Assembly: GCA_009838075.1 (NCBI GenBank)
Contig: VXSG01000060.1
Location: 1,186 to 42,948, forward strand
DNA: 41,763 nucleotides
Origin: Boseongicola sp. SB0665_bin_10
GTDB lineage: Bacteria > Pseudomonadota > Alphaproteobacteria > Rhodobacterales > Rhodobacteraceae
Reading direction: 5' to 3'
A model generated the notes under the pieces. It was not told the DNA's origin. It worked only from the letters and a program-made list of their open reading frames with translations, and ran no database searches. This document shows, in pieces, positions 1-7,979 of the stretch. A program made the translations under genes and the position numbers. Numbering within the stretch: position 1 is the stretch's first letter; the number at the start of each line of letters is the position of its first letter.

Positions 1-252
1 CGGTTCGTGTCCTGCAGCAGCACCGCCAAGCTGTTCAGGCGCTTCGCCACGGTAGGGTGGTGCTTGCCGAAGGCGGCCTCGTCGATCTCCAGCGCTCTCA
101 GGAGCATCGGCTCGGCTTCGTCATGGCGGTTCGTGTCCTGCAGCAGCACCGCCAGGTTGTTCAGGCATTCTGCCACATCGGGGTGGTGCTTGCCGCAGGC
201 GGCCTCGGTGACGTAAATCGCCTCCCACACCAACGGCTCGGCCTCGCCGTAC
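1..252 (-). repeat. 126-bp tandem coding repeat (two TPR units)
   Basis: The same 24 bases begin at positions 1 and 127, giving an exact 126-bp (42-codon) period. The two units differ at roughly a quarter of positions by eye. They encode successive TPR units of the ATPase gene. A more degenerate unit precedes them toward 290. The array may continue beyond the window. Confidence 0.85.
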
Positions 253-2075
253 CGGCCGGCATGCCACAGCAGTTGCCCCAGGTCGCTGGTCGTTCTTGCG
301 ACAAGCTTCGCATCGGCCAGTGAATTCGCCTCGATGAGCGATTTGCGCAGCAGCTCTTCGCATTCCCTCCAGCGTGCGAGCTCCATCAACACGGTCGCGA
401 TCTGCAGGCGCTGCACGATCCTTTCCCCGGAATCCCTCACGCTCTCGACCGCATCCCTGAGAAACGCGAGCCGGGTTTCGGAAAACGTTCGCAGGGTAAG
501 CCCCTCTCCCATTTCCGCGAGGCGGTGGGCGAACGCTTCGAGATCGCCGCTCCGGTGCTTCTCCCAGACGGCGATCATGCTCTCGATCTCGGAGAGATAG
601 TCCGGTGCGGGCGACGCGCGCGAGACGACGCGAGCGATCGATTGACTTACGCCGTCTCCGGCAAGGGGCGCGGCTTCGAGCACGTAGTTCGCAACCTGCT
701 CGGCCGCTCCGAGATGGGCGAGCGTCCTGGCCATGTGGAACTTCGCCGTCGCCCGTTCCCCCTCGTCGCCGACTTCGCTCAGGTAGTCGAGAGCCTGTTT
801 CGCGTCGGCCCCCCCTTCCTCGAGGAGCCTTTCGCGCAACTCGCGGCGCTTCTTCTCGCGTTCCGCGATGCTCGGGTAGAAGAGCCTGAAGAACTCGAGG
901 AGGAAAGGAAGCCGCGTGCGGGCGCCGCGGGAGAGGTTCATTGCGAGCCAGATGTCGAAGAAACCCTCGCGAATCGTGTAGAGGCGCGATCGCCCGTCCC
1001 GCGGATGCTGTTCGGAACGCAGGTAGTGGGCGTCCGACAGGCGCTTCAGGAGCGACGAGGTCTCCTGCTGGCTCATGCGCATGCGTGCGGCAATTGCGGC
1101 GGGCGTCTTCTCCTCGTCACGCATGCTCGCAAGACACTCCAGCAACGCGCGCTGACCGGGCGGCAGATCGGCCATCCGGGCCTGGTAGAAGGGCGTGATC
1201 CGGTCTAGCAGCACGTGGAACTGCTCCTGCACCCCCGCAACCGACTCGTGGGCGATCAGCTCGTGGAGCATCATCGTCAGCCGCGGGTTCCCGCCCGTCA
1301 TGCGATAGAGCGCCTCCAGTCGCGGTCTCATGGCTTCCATGGACTCGAGCAAGTCCGTGCGTACTTCCCATTCGAGGTTGCGGCGGATGACTTCGACCAT
1401 TTCCTCGAAGCCCAGGCCCTCCAGCATCTGGATGTCGAAGAAGTCGTAGAACGGCTGCTGGATGTCCGTGATGCCGTCGAAGTGCATCGGCGTGGTGGCC
1501 ACCAGCAGGCAGCCGTTGTCGGCCATGAGAAACTTGCGCAGGGCGGCAACGTCGGTTCCGTCGCGGATCTGCCTCGACATGACCTCGCCTAGGTTCTCGA
1601 TCATGATGACCAGGGTGCGGTCTTGCCGGCGGTTCTCCTGCCGGATGGCGGGCACCAGCGTGTCGGCGACCTTGGCGTCGTCCTCCTCGGTCTCGATTTC
1701 GGAGAGGAGTTCCGCCCAGCGTCCCTCTTCTTTGGGGACCTCGCCAAGAATCCCGCAGAGGCCGATCAGGAAGTCGGCGAAGGAGAGGATCCGGTTCGAT
1801 TCCTCCGGGAACCGGACCACCGCGATCCTCTCCCTGAGCGCCGCATCCGACCGGACGGCGTCCTCGATGCAAGAGAGCAGGTGGGTCTTGCCGATGCCGC
1901 GCGGACCGATGAAGAGCAGGTGGCTCTTCGACTTTCGCCGTACCGACCCGCGCAGGGACGCGATGGTGTTGTCGAGGACATGTTCACGCGCGACGGTGGT
2001 GTGTCGCAGGCGCTCCGGACTGGTCACTCCGGATCGGTAGAGGCCGATGTTCGACGCTGGGGCCGGTTCAGGCAT
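1..2075 (-). CDS. P-loop ATPase with winged helix and C-terminal TPR repeats (partial, runs off left edge)
   Basis: The frame opens at an ATG at 2075 and stays open to base 1, giving at least 691 residues with the C-terminus missing. Residues 57-64 are a Walker A (GPRGIGKT). A hydrophobic strand ending IEN near 158-161 is the Walker B position, with E-N in place of the usual D-E. GGNPR near 261-265 and a winged-helix-like segment (about 305-375, ending near FDIWLAMN) follow, as in ORC/CDC6-like and STAND-like ATPases. From about residue 600 there are 42-residue repeats with AEPLL-RALEI-A-GKHHP signatures, resembling kinesin-light-chain TPRs. Its start overlaps the end of the upstream ATPase gene by 8 bp, so the two are probably co-translated. 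Ligand-sensing or defence function is inference; no effector domain is visible in the part present. Confidence 0.85.
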   Translation of the reverse strand, partial: MPEPAPASNIGLYRSGVTSPERLRHTTVAREHVLDNTIASLRGSVRRKSKSHLLFIGPRGIGKTHLLSCIEDAVRSDAALRERIAVVRFPEESNRILSFADFLIGLCGILGEVPKEEGRWAELLSEIETEEDDAKVADTLVPAIRQENRRQDRTLVIMIENLGEVMSRQIRDGTDVAALRKFLMADNGCLLVATTPMHFDGITDIQQPFYDFFDIQMLEGLGFEEMVEVIRRNLEWEVRTDLLESMEAMRPRLEALYRMTGGNPRLTMMLHELIAHESVAGVQEQFHVLLDRITPFYQARMADLPPGQRALLECLASMRDEEKTPAAIAARMRMSQQETSSLLKRLSDAHYLRSEQHPRDGRSRLYTIREGFFDIWLAMNLSRGARTRLPFLLEFFRLFYPSIAEREKKRRELRERLLEEGGADAKQALDYLSEVGDEGERATAKFHMARTLAHLGAAEQVANYVLEAAPLAGDGVSQSIARVVSRASPAPDYLSEIESMIAVWEKHRSGDLEAFAHRLAEMGEGLTLRTFSETRLAFLRDAVESVRDSGERIVQRLQIATVLMELARWRECEELLRKSLIEANSLADAKLVARTTSDLGQLLWHAGRYGEAEPLVWEAIYVTEAACGKHHPDVAECLNNLAVLLQDTNRHDEAEPMLLRALEIDEAAFGKHHPTVAKRLNSLAVLLQDTN

Positions 2076-3303
2076 GATGCTTCCTCCACCACGACTTCAG
2101 CACTCCGCTCGCGAAGTCGTGGAGCCCTCCCTCGACCTCCACGATGTAGAAGTCGTTCTCGAGGTCGAGCATGAGCCGGCTGAACAGCTGCCGGCGCTCA
2201 TGCGCCGGGAGACCGGCACCGAGCTCCGACAGCACTCGTTCAGTCTCCTGCAGCAGGGTTGCGCGCTTGAGGCCCGATTCGCTCAGGCTGATCTGGCCCA
2301 GCAAGGCGTGGGCGATCGGTCGTTCCGGTCCTGGATAGTACTGACGGATCCTCGAGTGGTAGTGCTGCAGCTGGGCGCGGGCGGCGGACCCCACGATCAT
2401 CTCGTCGAAGACGGCGTCGACATCCGTCGCGGCGAGCCTGCGCTGCTCGCGTTTCCATCGCCGATGGAGATTCTGCGTCGCAATCTGCATGAAGTACGGA
2501 ATGGGGCGGCCCAGCCGGGCAACGAGGCGCGGCAGGACGTCGTCATCGAAAGGGACGCCTCGACCGCTCAGCATGTCGCTGGCAAACTTCCGGATGTCCT
2601 CGTCGCTGAGCGCCGGCAGGGACACGCCAACAAGATCGTTGATGAGGTCGACCATTCCCAGCGCGTCGAGGGTGCCGGCCAGGTTGACCGAGCCTCCGAC
2701 CAGCCAGCGAATCGAGTCCCGCCCGGGGGGAGGCTTCTGACGCTGGGTGCGAAGCCAGGCAAGGAACGCGCGCAGCAGCCCTTCGTCTTCCCGGGACAGG
2801 TTCAGCAGCATGTCCGGGAACTCGTCGATGATGAAGAGGATCGGGACGCCGGTGGCGCGAGCCCGGGCGAGGAACGTGTCGCCGTGCCGGCGCCAATTCC
2901 CGTGCCAGTCGGGATCGCCTTCGCGTAGCGCGAGCCTGAAGCCGCCGGCTCCGATCGATTCGACCTTGCCCAGCACGCCGCTGACGAGTTCCCAGCCTGT
3001 GGCAAACCCGTCGCGGAGAAGATCGGGATGCGTGTCGTGGAATGCGTCGAGCAGCACCTGAAAGAACTCGGCCGGGTGCGTCAGGTCCTGCACGTTGACG
3101 GACACCACCTGGAATCCGTTCTCGGGGCGGTCGCGCAGGTGGTCCATGATGCTGGTCTTGCCGGTTCGTCGCGGTGCCGTGAGCACCACGTGGCCGGTGC
3201 GCAGGGTATGCCACAGTTCCGCCACGAACGCGTCGCGAAAGCGCAGGTCGACGGATTCGACGGGACTGCCGACATAGAATTCCGGAACGGTTTCCATTTC
3301 CAT
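2068..3303 (-). CDS. P-loop ATPase (archaeal-ATPase / STAND-like), first gene of a two-ATPase operon
   Basis: This is a 411-residue protein. Walker A is at residues 43-51 (APRRTGKTS). Walker B is a hydrophobic run ending IIDE at 158-161, followed by FPDML. GGSVN near 203-207 fits sensor 1. The C-terminal third is charged and helical, without a recognised catalytic domain. The arrangement fits the COG1672-type predicted ATPases, which are related to ORC and STAND NTPases. The ATG at 3303 is preceded by an AAGGG ribosome site. Its last 8 bp overlap the start of the TPR-ATPase, so the two products probably act together. I cannot assign a substrate. Possible roles are a signal-responsive ATPase pair or a defence module. 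Confidence 0.85.
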   Translation of the reverse strand: MEMETVPEFYVGSPVESVDLRFRDAFVAELWHTLRTGHVVLTAPRRTGKTSIMDHLRDRPENGFQVVSVNVQDLTHPAEFFQVLLDAFHDTHPDLLRDGFATGWELVSGVLGKVESIGAGGFRLALREGDPDWHGNWRRHGDTFLARARATGVPILFIIDEFPDMLLNLSREDEGLLRAFLAWLRTQRQKPPPGRDSIRWLVGGSVNLAGTLDALGMVDLINDLVGVSLPALSDEDIRKFASDMLSGRGVPFDDDVLPRLVARLGRPIPYFMQIATQNLHRRWKREQRRLAATDVDAVFDEMIVGSAARAQLQHYHSRIRQYYPGPERPIAHALLGQISLSESGLKRATLLQETERVLSELGAGLPAHERRQLFSRLMLDLENDFYIVEVEGGLHDFASGVLKSWWRKHHA

Positions 3304-3310
3304 GTTGCCC

Positions 3311-3367
3311 TTGTTGTATATCAGAATTGTCGTAGACAGTTATATACGGCGCGTTTGTTGTATGTCA
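3311..3367. repeat. 13-bp direct repeats flanking the promoter
   Basis: TTGTTGTATATCA (3311-3323) and TTGTTGTATGTCA (3355-3367) match at 12 of 13 positions and start 44 bp apart, about four helical turns. The right copy overlaps the -35 box and the left copy lies in the leader. This spacing is compatible with cooperative or looping regulation. Confidence 0.6.
3325..3341. promoter_or_regulatory. operator-like dyad over the ATPase-operon transcription start
   Basis: AATTGTC-GTA-GACAGTT is a dyad with six of seven arm positions matching. It begins within the -10 and extends across the expected start site. GTATAT and ATATAC, reverse complements of each other, lie just outside at 3317-3322 and 3341-3346. 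This placement suits a repressor site; the binding protein is unknown. Confidence 0.5.
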
Positions 3368-3368
3368 A
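3339..3368 (-). promoter_or_regulatory. sigma70-type promoter of the two-ATPase operon
   Basis: On the minus strand a perfect -35 TTGACA (3363-3368) is followed after 18 bp by TATAAC (3339-3344), five of six matches to the -10 consensus. The start codon at 3303 lies about 30 bp past the expected transcription start. This is the clearest housekeeping promoter seen in the window. Confidence 0.7.
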
Positions 3369-4110
3369 TGCTGTCATGAAGAATGGCGCGGGAGCGACGC
3401 GCCAAACGTCAGGGAGCAGGCTTGCGTGCCGCCCTTGCGGATTGCAGCTTGACCTCCGACGGAAATTCCTTGACTGCCTGCCTCTCGATTTCCCACGAAC
3501 AAGCCTCGTCATCAGGGAAAGAACGCCAAGCATCGCAAGGTCCGGTGTCCCCCGGAGGGAACAGGCCTGCCGCAGGCAGCCAGGACCTCTCAATATGTCG
3601 GAAGTCCCTGTCACAAGGACGCTGCCAGCCCTGCCGGATCCAGCACCCAGGCACCCTGGCTGGGGGCATGAACTCGCACCAGAACTGTTGCATTTTCATT
3701 TGCCACTGCACCGGAGTCTGCAAGGCCGTAGCTTTTCCGCCCCGTCGCCTGCGCCAAAGTGCGTCCTCTGCCAGACGGGTCATGCCCGCCCGGCATGGAT
3801 CGACATTGGAATCCAGGTCTCTCCTGCCTTGACGCGATCCCTGCCCCAGGTGCGGAAAGCCGACATTCAGCGAAAGCGACCCGGATCGGGAGCGTGAAAC
3901 GGGCCGTAGCTTCCAGCTCGTGTCCAGGGAGCCGCACCGGGATGCACGAGCTCGACGATACGGCGGGTTGGCACGCCGGTTGAAGGGAGAATGCGTCCGC
4001 AGCCGTCAGCGGACGCTGCCCGCCGGCTTGACACGATCAGGCGATGCTCCCGCAGCGCGGCGCAGGATGGTTTCGACGGGGCCCGGACTGACCTTGTCGT
4101 GGTGGCAGAG
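3369..4110. other. gene-poor stretch with one hairpin
   Basis: No reading frame here resembles a known family, and the frames present lack ribosome sites. A perfect 8-bp inverted repeat (GCGTCCGC, 8-base loop, GCGGACGC) lies at 3993-4016. It is not followed by a T run, so it is not a convincing terminator. Confidence 0.5.
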
Positions 4111-4153
4111 TGTGGCCACAGCAGCGCTACAACACAGTAGCGCTACAACACAG
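4111..4153. promoter_or_regulatory. operator-like repeats upstream of relB-type antitoxin
   Basis: The 15-bp word AGCGCTACAACACAG occurs at 4123-4137 and 4139-4153 with a 16-bp period. Each copy contains the palindrome AGCGCT, extended to TAGCGCTA in the second. A perfect palindrome TGTGGCCACA precedes them at 4111-4120. The second copy runs into the ribosome site (AGGAGG at 4152-4157). Ribbon-helix-helix antitoxins commonly autorepress through such paired sites. Confidence 0.6.
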
Positions 4154-4167
4154 GAGGCAAGACGAAG

Positions 4168-4422
4168 ATGGGTGACACGGTGGTGAGGGCGCGCATCAAC
4201 GAGGCGACGAAGGAGAGGGCGACTGCAGCGCTTGGCGCGATGGGCCTGTCGGTTTCCGACGCGATCCGGCTTCTGATGCTGCGGATCGCGGAAGAGCAGC
4301 GCCTTCCGTTTGACGTGGAGGTTCCGAATTCGGCCACGATCGAGGCAATGGAGGAACTGGAAGCCGGCAAGGACCGACGGTTCGAGACTCCTGGGGACCT
4401 GCGCGCGGACCTGGGAATCTGA
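4168..4422 (+). CDS. RelB/DinJ-family antitoxin
   Basis: The 84-residue protein has a ribbon-helix-helix N-terminus: a strand near residues 4-10 (TVVRARI), then helices containing ERATAALGAMGLSVSDAIRLLM. An acidic, proline-containing tail follows, as in DinJ/RelB antitoxins. The length is normal for the family. The ribosome site AGGAGG lies about 10 bp upstream of ATG 4168. The gene ends two bases before the toxin-like frame, the usual antitoxin-toxin order. It should bind and silence a YafQ-type RNase and repress its own promoter, but the partner here is truncated, so it may survive as an orphan antitoxin. Confidence 0.88.
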   Translation: MGDTVVRARINEATKERATAALGAMGLSVSDAIRLLMLRIAEEQRLPFDVEVPNSATIEAMEELEAGKDRRFETPGDLRADLGI

Positions 4423-4424
4423 GC

Positions 4425-4679
4425 GTGCTGGCGCTGGTTCGGTCGACCCGATTTCGCAAGGACGTGAAGCGAATGCGGAAGCGGGGCAAGGACATGGAAA
4501 AGCTGGCCACGGCAGTGACGATGCTGGCGTGCCAGGACACCTTGCCTACGGAATACCGCGATCGACCCTTGTCTGTTCCGGCATTGCACGGCCGACCTTC
4601 AGGTCGGGGTCGCGCCTGGACTCACATCACGGTTCAGGCGGCGCAGCTTCCCGGAGCGCATCAAGGAGTGTCGACCTGA
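4425..4679 (+). pseudogene. YafQ-type mRNA interferase toxin, C-terminally truncated
   Basis: A GTG at 4425, two bases after the antitoxin stop, opens a frame whose first ~50 residues match YafQ toxins (RSTRFRKDVKRMRKRGKDME, then TEYRDRPL). After about residue 50 the match ends. The expected G-W-K-G, H-x-E-P-D-W and C-terminal G-T-H-S-x-L-F segments, which carry the catalytic residues of the family, are absent. The remaining codons run antisense over the tail of the neighbouring helicase-nuclease remnant. A deletion or rearrangement joined the two loci near 4570-4620. The product is very unlikely to be an active toxin. Confidence 0.75.
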
Positions 4680-5595
4680 TCTCGCCTGGATCGTCGCGCT
4701 TCATCGTGGCTGTAACGAAGACGGCCCTGCCGCCGGAAGCCTGTGCCCACAGGTGGCCAATCAGGTCTTTCTCCCGACTGTCCCGGCTTTCGTCGGGCGA
4801 CCGGTCCCTGCCCTTTTATTCCACGACGAGAATGCGCCCGTCCTCCATGAGCGCCACGAAGTCCGGATAGAAGCGATCGGTCGCGGTCGGAAGGTGGAAG
4901 GCGTGGCGGTGCCGGCTGACGTTCCGCGTCCAGTGCTTCAGCCCGGGAAGGCTGTCGATGTCCATGGCGCACTGCGCTTCCTCGCCATCATCATTGCCGT
5001 CGAAGGCTGGCACCTCGTCCGGTCCCAGGAAATGCCTCCGGAACCCGAGATTGCCGCGGCAGCGCGGCACGTCCGCATACATCCCGTCGAAGAATTTGTG
5101 ACCATCCTCAAATGAGACCTCCACAAGCGCCTCGGGGCCGAACAGGGTCAACTGGTAGACCTTGCCGCGCTCCTCTTGCCGTATTTGCTTGATCCTGTCC
5201 TTCAGCCTGCGTGCAAGGATGAATCTGCAACGCATGAGCTGGGCCAACGGAAGCCCCCGGTCGCGGATCAGGTGCGTGACGACACCGTCCAACCATGCCA
5301 GGAGCTCCGGCTGCGAAATCCAAGGGTCGCGGACTTTTCCGTCAAGCCAGACGACAAGACCGGACTGCGTCCAGCCTTCCACGGTGACATCGAGCAGCAT
5401 GTCCTCGGAACTGTCGAAGGCGCACCGACATGTACGTGTCCAATCTTCGCTCCTGCATCGAGGCAATGGCGGCAAGCTGGACATCGTTGCCCGGTCCCCC
5501 ACGGCAGCGTGATCATCACGAATTTCTCCGACGTCGGTGAGGATCGGATCGAGGCTGATCCGGTCCCGGACGCAAGCCCGTAATTCCGCCGCCAC
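4627..5595 (-). pseudogene. C-terminal part of a DEAD/DEAH helicase-nuclease (type III restriction R-subunit-like), interrupted
   Basis: The open part (5595 to 4816, GTG start possible) carries ERGKVYQLTLFG, then FYPDFVALMEDGRILVVE. This is a PD-(D/E)xK nuclease strand pattern like the C-termini of type III R-subunit-like helicases. A TAA follows VVE at once. Read past it, the frame continues KGRDRS, DSREKDLIGHLWA, GGRAVFVTATMK and ends at TGA 4627-4629, which is how relatives continue after VVEYKG. The tyrosine codon before the catalytic lysine has apparently become a stop. The helicase motifs are missing, since the same frame has a stop near 5630. Bases 5596-5892 hold nothing else I recognise. 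Confidence 0.7.
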
Positions 5596-5892
5596 CTTCC
5601 CCGTGCCGAAATGCGGCCCATGGGCTCAAGTGCGGCGTTGAACGGTTCGAACACGAACGGCGATGTCCCGCTGCAGGTGCGCACGGGAAGCGCTGTCCCC
5701 GCCTTCGCGGTCCCATTGCAAAGGGCGGGCACGGCGTCTCCAAGGTCGGCAATCGCGACCCTTGCCCTGCTTTACGCCAAGTTGCATCCGCCGGTGCTGC
5801 CGCACCCGGGACCAACGCTCGGGGGCGACCTCCATCCAATTCAATTGATCGGGCCAACATTCGAAAAAGCTATGACGCCGTCATCCCCTGCC

Positions 5893-7113
5893 TCACAAAT
5901 CCAGCCCCGTCTTGCTGAAGTGGTGCAGGTATTCAATGAACCGCGCCTGTGTTTCCGTGGGACGCCATTCGTGGCGGTAGGTCAGGCCGATGTCGCGGAC
6001 GTGCCCGGAAAGAGGAACATCCAGTGCCGCGATCGCGCCCAGGCTTTCGTCGACATTGATCTGGTGTCGCGACACAATGGAAATGTACGGCCCTTCCGCC
6101 AGGACTCCGCGCAGGACCCCAAGTGACGAAGAAATCACCCGGACCGGCGTTTCAGGTTCTTCCTGAACGCGGAGCGTCTCGAACAGGTACTGCCCGGCGG
6201 GCGTTTCTTTCGGCGGCGCGATCCAAGGGTAGTCCAGCGTGTCTTCAAGTCGCAGGTTGCGCATCCCTGCCAGCGGGTGACCTGGATGGGCCACGATTGC
6301 CAGGGCATCGTAGAAAAGCAGCTCCTGCTTGACGTCGTCGGCAGGTGCGGGATGCCTGAGCGCGCCGATCAGGCAGTCAATGTCACCTTCCCGCAAGGAA
6401 CGCAGCACTTCGGCGTACCGGCCTTCCACGACCCGGATCTGGAACCTCTTGACGCTGCTTACCATCGCGTGGATGGCCTTTGGCACGATGGTTGTCCGGG
6501 CAAGGGGAAGACTGCCCAGGACGAATGTCCCCTGTTCCTGGCCCAGCTCGCGGCTCATTTCCTCGATGCCCTGCCGGATTTCCGCCTGGGCCAGCTTTGC
6601 CGCCAGGACAAAGGCTTCAGCCGCTGGCGTGAGCCTGACACCCGATGGTCGCGCAATGAAGAAGGGCACGCCCGCGACAGCTTCAAGACTTCTGGCCGTT
6701 CTGTGGACGGCAGGTTGCGACAGCCCAAGCGTGCGTGCGGCGACCGTAAAGCTGCCGGCATTCGCGATGGCGATCAAGTTGCGCAACTGGGACGCCGTGA
6801 CAGAGAATTCAAACGTGGATTGACGTTGCGCCCCGTTGCCGGCTTCACGCAATGCTGCCTGCGACCCTTCCTTCAGGTGCTGCAGGGCCTTGGCAGCCCG
6901 CTGCGCAAGGAGCGTCCCGCCTTTCGTGAGCGCAGCCCGTCGTCTCCTGCGGATCAGCAAGGGCGTGCCGAAATCAGCCTCGAGCCGCGCGATGGCTTGC
7001 GTCGCGGCGGGCTGGGACAGATGGCATCTCTCCGCCGCGACCGAGACTGACCCCGTGCGCGCGGTTTCGAGAAAGGCACGCATGTGCCGAATGTTCGGGA
7101 AGCCGCCTTGCAT
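5893..7113 (-). CDS. LysR-type transcriptional regulator with two N-terminal HTH domains
   Basis: At 406 residues this is about 100 longer than a normal LysR regulator. Residues ~6-65 form a LysR HTH (MRAFLETARTGSVSVAAE, LSQPAATQAIARLEADFGT). Residues ~108-165 form a second (LRNLIAIANAGSFTVAARTL, LSQPAVHRTARSLEA). A substrate-binding domain follows (GTFVLGSLPLART, then DIDCLIGALRHPAP). ATG 7113 follows GGGGTGG. The gene is divergent from galB with a 128-bp AT-rich gap, the usual layout for a regulator controlling its neighbour. It probably responds to a protocatechuate-pathway intermediate; that inducer is inference. Confidence 0.85.
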   Translation of the reverse strand: MQGGFPNIRHMRAFLETARTGSVSVAAERCHLSQPAATQAIARLEADFGTPLLIRRRRRAALTKGGTLLAQRAAKALQHLKEGSQAALREAGNGAQRQSTFEFSVTASQLRNLIAIANAGSFTVAARTLGLSQPAVHRTARSLEAVAGVPFFIARPSGVRLTPAAEAFVLAAKLAQAEIRQGIEEMSRELGQEQGTFVLGSLPLARTTIVPKAIHAMVSSVKRFQIRVVEGRYAEVLRSLREGDIDCLIGALRHPAPADDVKQELLFYDALAIVAHPGHPLAGMRNLRLEDTLDYPWIAPPKETPAGQYLFETLRVQEEPETPVRVISSSLGVLRGVLAEGPYISIVSRHQINVDESLGAIAALDVPLSGHVRDIGLTYRHEWRPTETQARFIEYLHHFSKTGLDL

Positions 7114-7135
7114 GCCACCCCTATAGAATTTTCTT

Positions 7136-7164
7136 ATTTTAGGACCTCAATTCGAAATAGGCAA
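7136..7164 (-). promoter_or_regulatory. promoter of the LysR-type regulator gene
   Basis: On the minus strand TTGCCT (7159-7164) and TAAAAT (7136-7141) are separated by 17 bp, about 23 bp before the ATG. The surrounding 7125-7175 is markedly AT-rich and includes the palindrome TTCGAA (7151-7156) between the two boxes. A LysR-type binding site is expected in this divergent region, but I see no unambiguous T-N11-A dyad. Confidence 0.5.
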
Positions 7165-7241
7165 TTTCACCGCTTCCAATTAAGGATCGATTGCGACCGG
7201 CCGTCCGGGCCGACCAGGACCAACAAGAAGGGGCTCCTTTC

Positions 7242-7979
7242 ATGTCTGACAGGAAATCCGCGCTGGTTATCAGCGCCCATTCAGCGGATTTCGTTTGGCG
7301 CGCCGGTGGGGCCATCGCCCTGCATCAGGCCAAGGGCTACGAAGTCACCGTCGTGTGCCTCTCCTATGGCGAGCGCGGGGAAAGCGCGAAACTCTGGAAG
7401 CAGGACGGCATGACGCTGAGCAAGGTCAAGGCCGCACGCCAGGCAGAGGCGGAAAACGCTGCTGCCGCCCTCGGCGTGCATGACATTCGGTTCTTCGACG
7501 TGGGGGACTACCCGCTCGACCTGGGGCGGGAAACGCAAGATCGCATGGTGGATGTCATCCGCGAGGTGCAGCCCAACTTCATGATGTCCCACTCCAGGTG
7601 GGACCCTTACAACACCGACCACATGAACACGACGCAATTTGCGCTTGAGTGCCGGATGATCGCGCAAGCCTGGGGTCACAATCCAGGCGAGACGGTTCTT
7701 GGCGCGCCCCAGCTCTATCTCTTTGAGCCCCACCAGACCGAACAGATGGAATGGAAGCCCACGACCTTTCTCGACATCACGGATTTCTGGGACAAGAAAT
7801 GGGCCGCAATCCAGTGCATGCATGGCCAGGAGCACTTGTGGAACTTCTACAGGAACGTGGCCGAAAACCGTGCCAACCACTTCCGCCGCAATTCCGGCGG
7901 CCAGGCGGGGGGACGTGCGGCAAAGTATGCCGAAGGGTTCGAGACGGTTTTCCCGCGCACGGTGGATGAACTGGAATGA
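7242..7979 (+). CDS. galB: 4-oxalomesaconate hydratase (PIG-L/LmbE-type, GalB)
   Basis: The 245-residue protein hydrates the enol form of 4-oxalomesaconate to 4-carboxy-4-hydroxy-2-oxoadipate. It has the GalB N-terminus ([20 protein letters not shown]) with PIG-L-type metal-ligand positions (H and D), then [16 protein letters not shown] and [17 protein letters not shown], the second metal motif. ATG 7242 follows AAGGGG. An upstream in-frame start at 7191 adds residues that relatives lack. It is the first gene of the galB-ligK-galD-ligI operon and overlaps the next by ATGA. The GalB type, a zinc hydrolase-like fold, is used here instead of the unrelated LigJ hydratase of Sphingobium. Confidence 0.93.
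   Translation: MSDRKSALVISAHSADFVWRAGGAIALHQAKGYEVTVVCLSYGERGESAKLWKQDGMTLSKVKAARQAEAENAAAALGVHDIRFFDVGDYPLDLGRETQDRMVDVIREVQPNFMMSHSRWDPYNTDHMNTTQFALECRMIAQAWGHNPGETVLGAPQLYLFEPHQTEQMEWKPTTFLDITDFWDKKWAAIQCMHGQEHLWNFYRNVAENRANHFRRNSGGQAGGRAAKYAEGFETVFPRTVDELE

Noticed and set aside
3993-4016. 8-bp perfect hairpin as a rho-independent terminator
   Set aside because: No T run follows on either strand and no gene ends close by.
4123-4153. start of a CRISPR-like array
   Set aside because: There are only two 15-bp copies separated by one base, without spacers. The position directly upstream of an antitoxin explains them as an operator.
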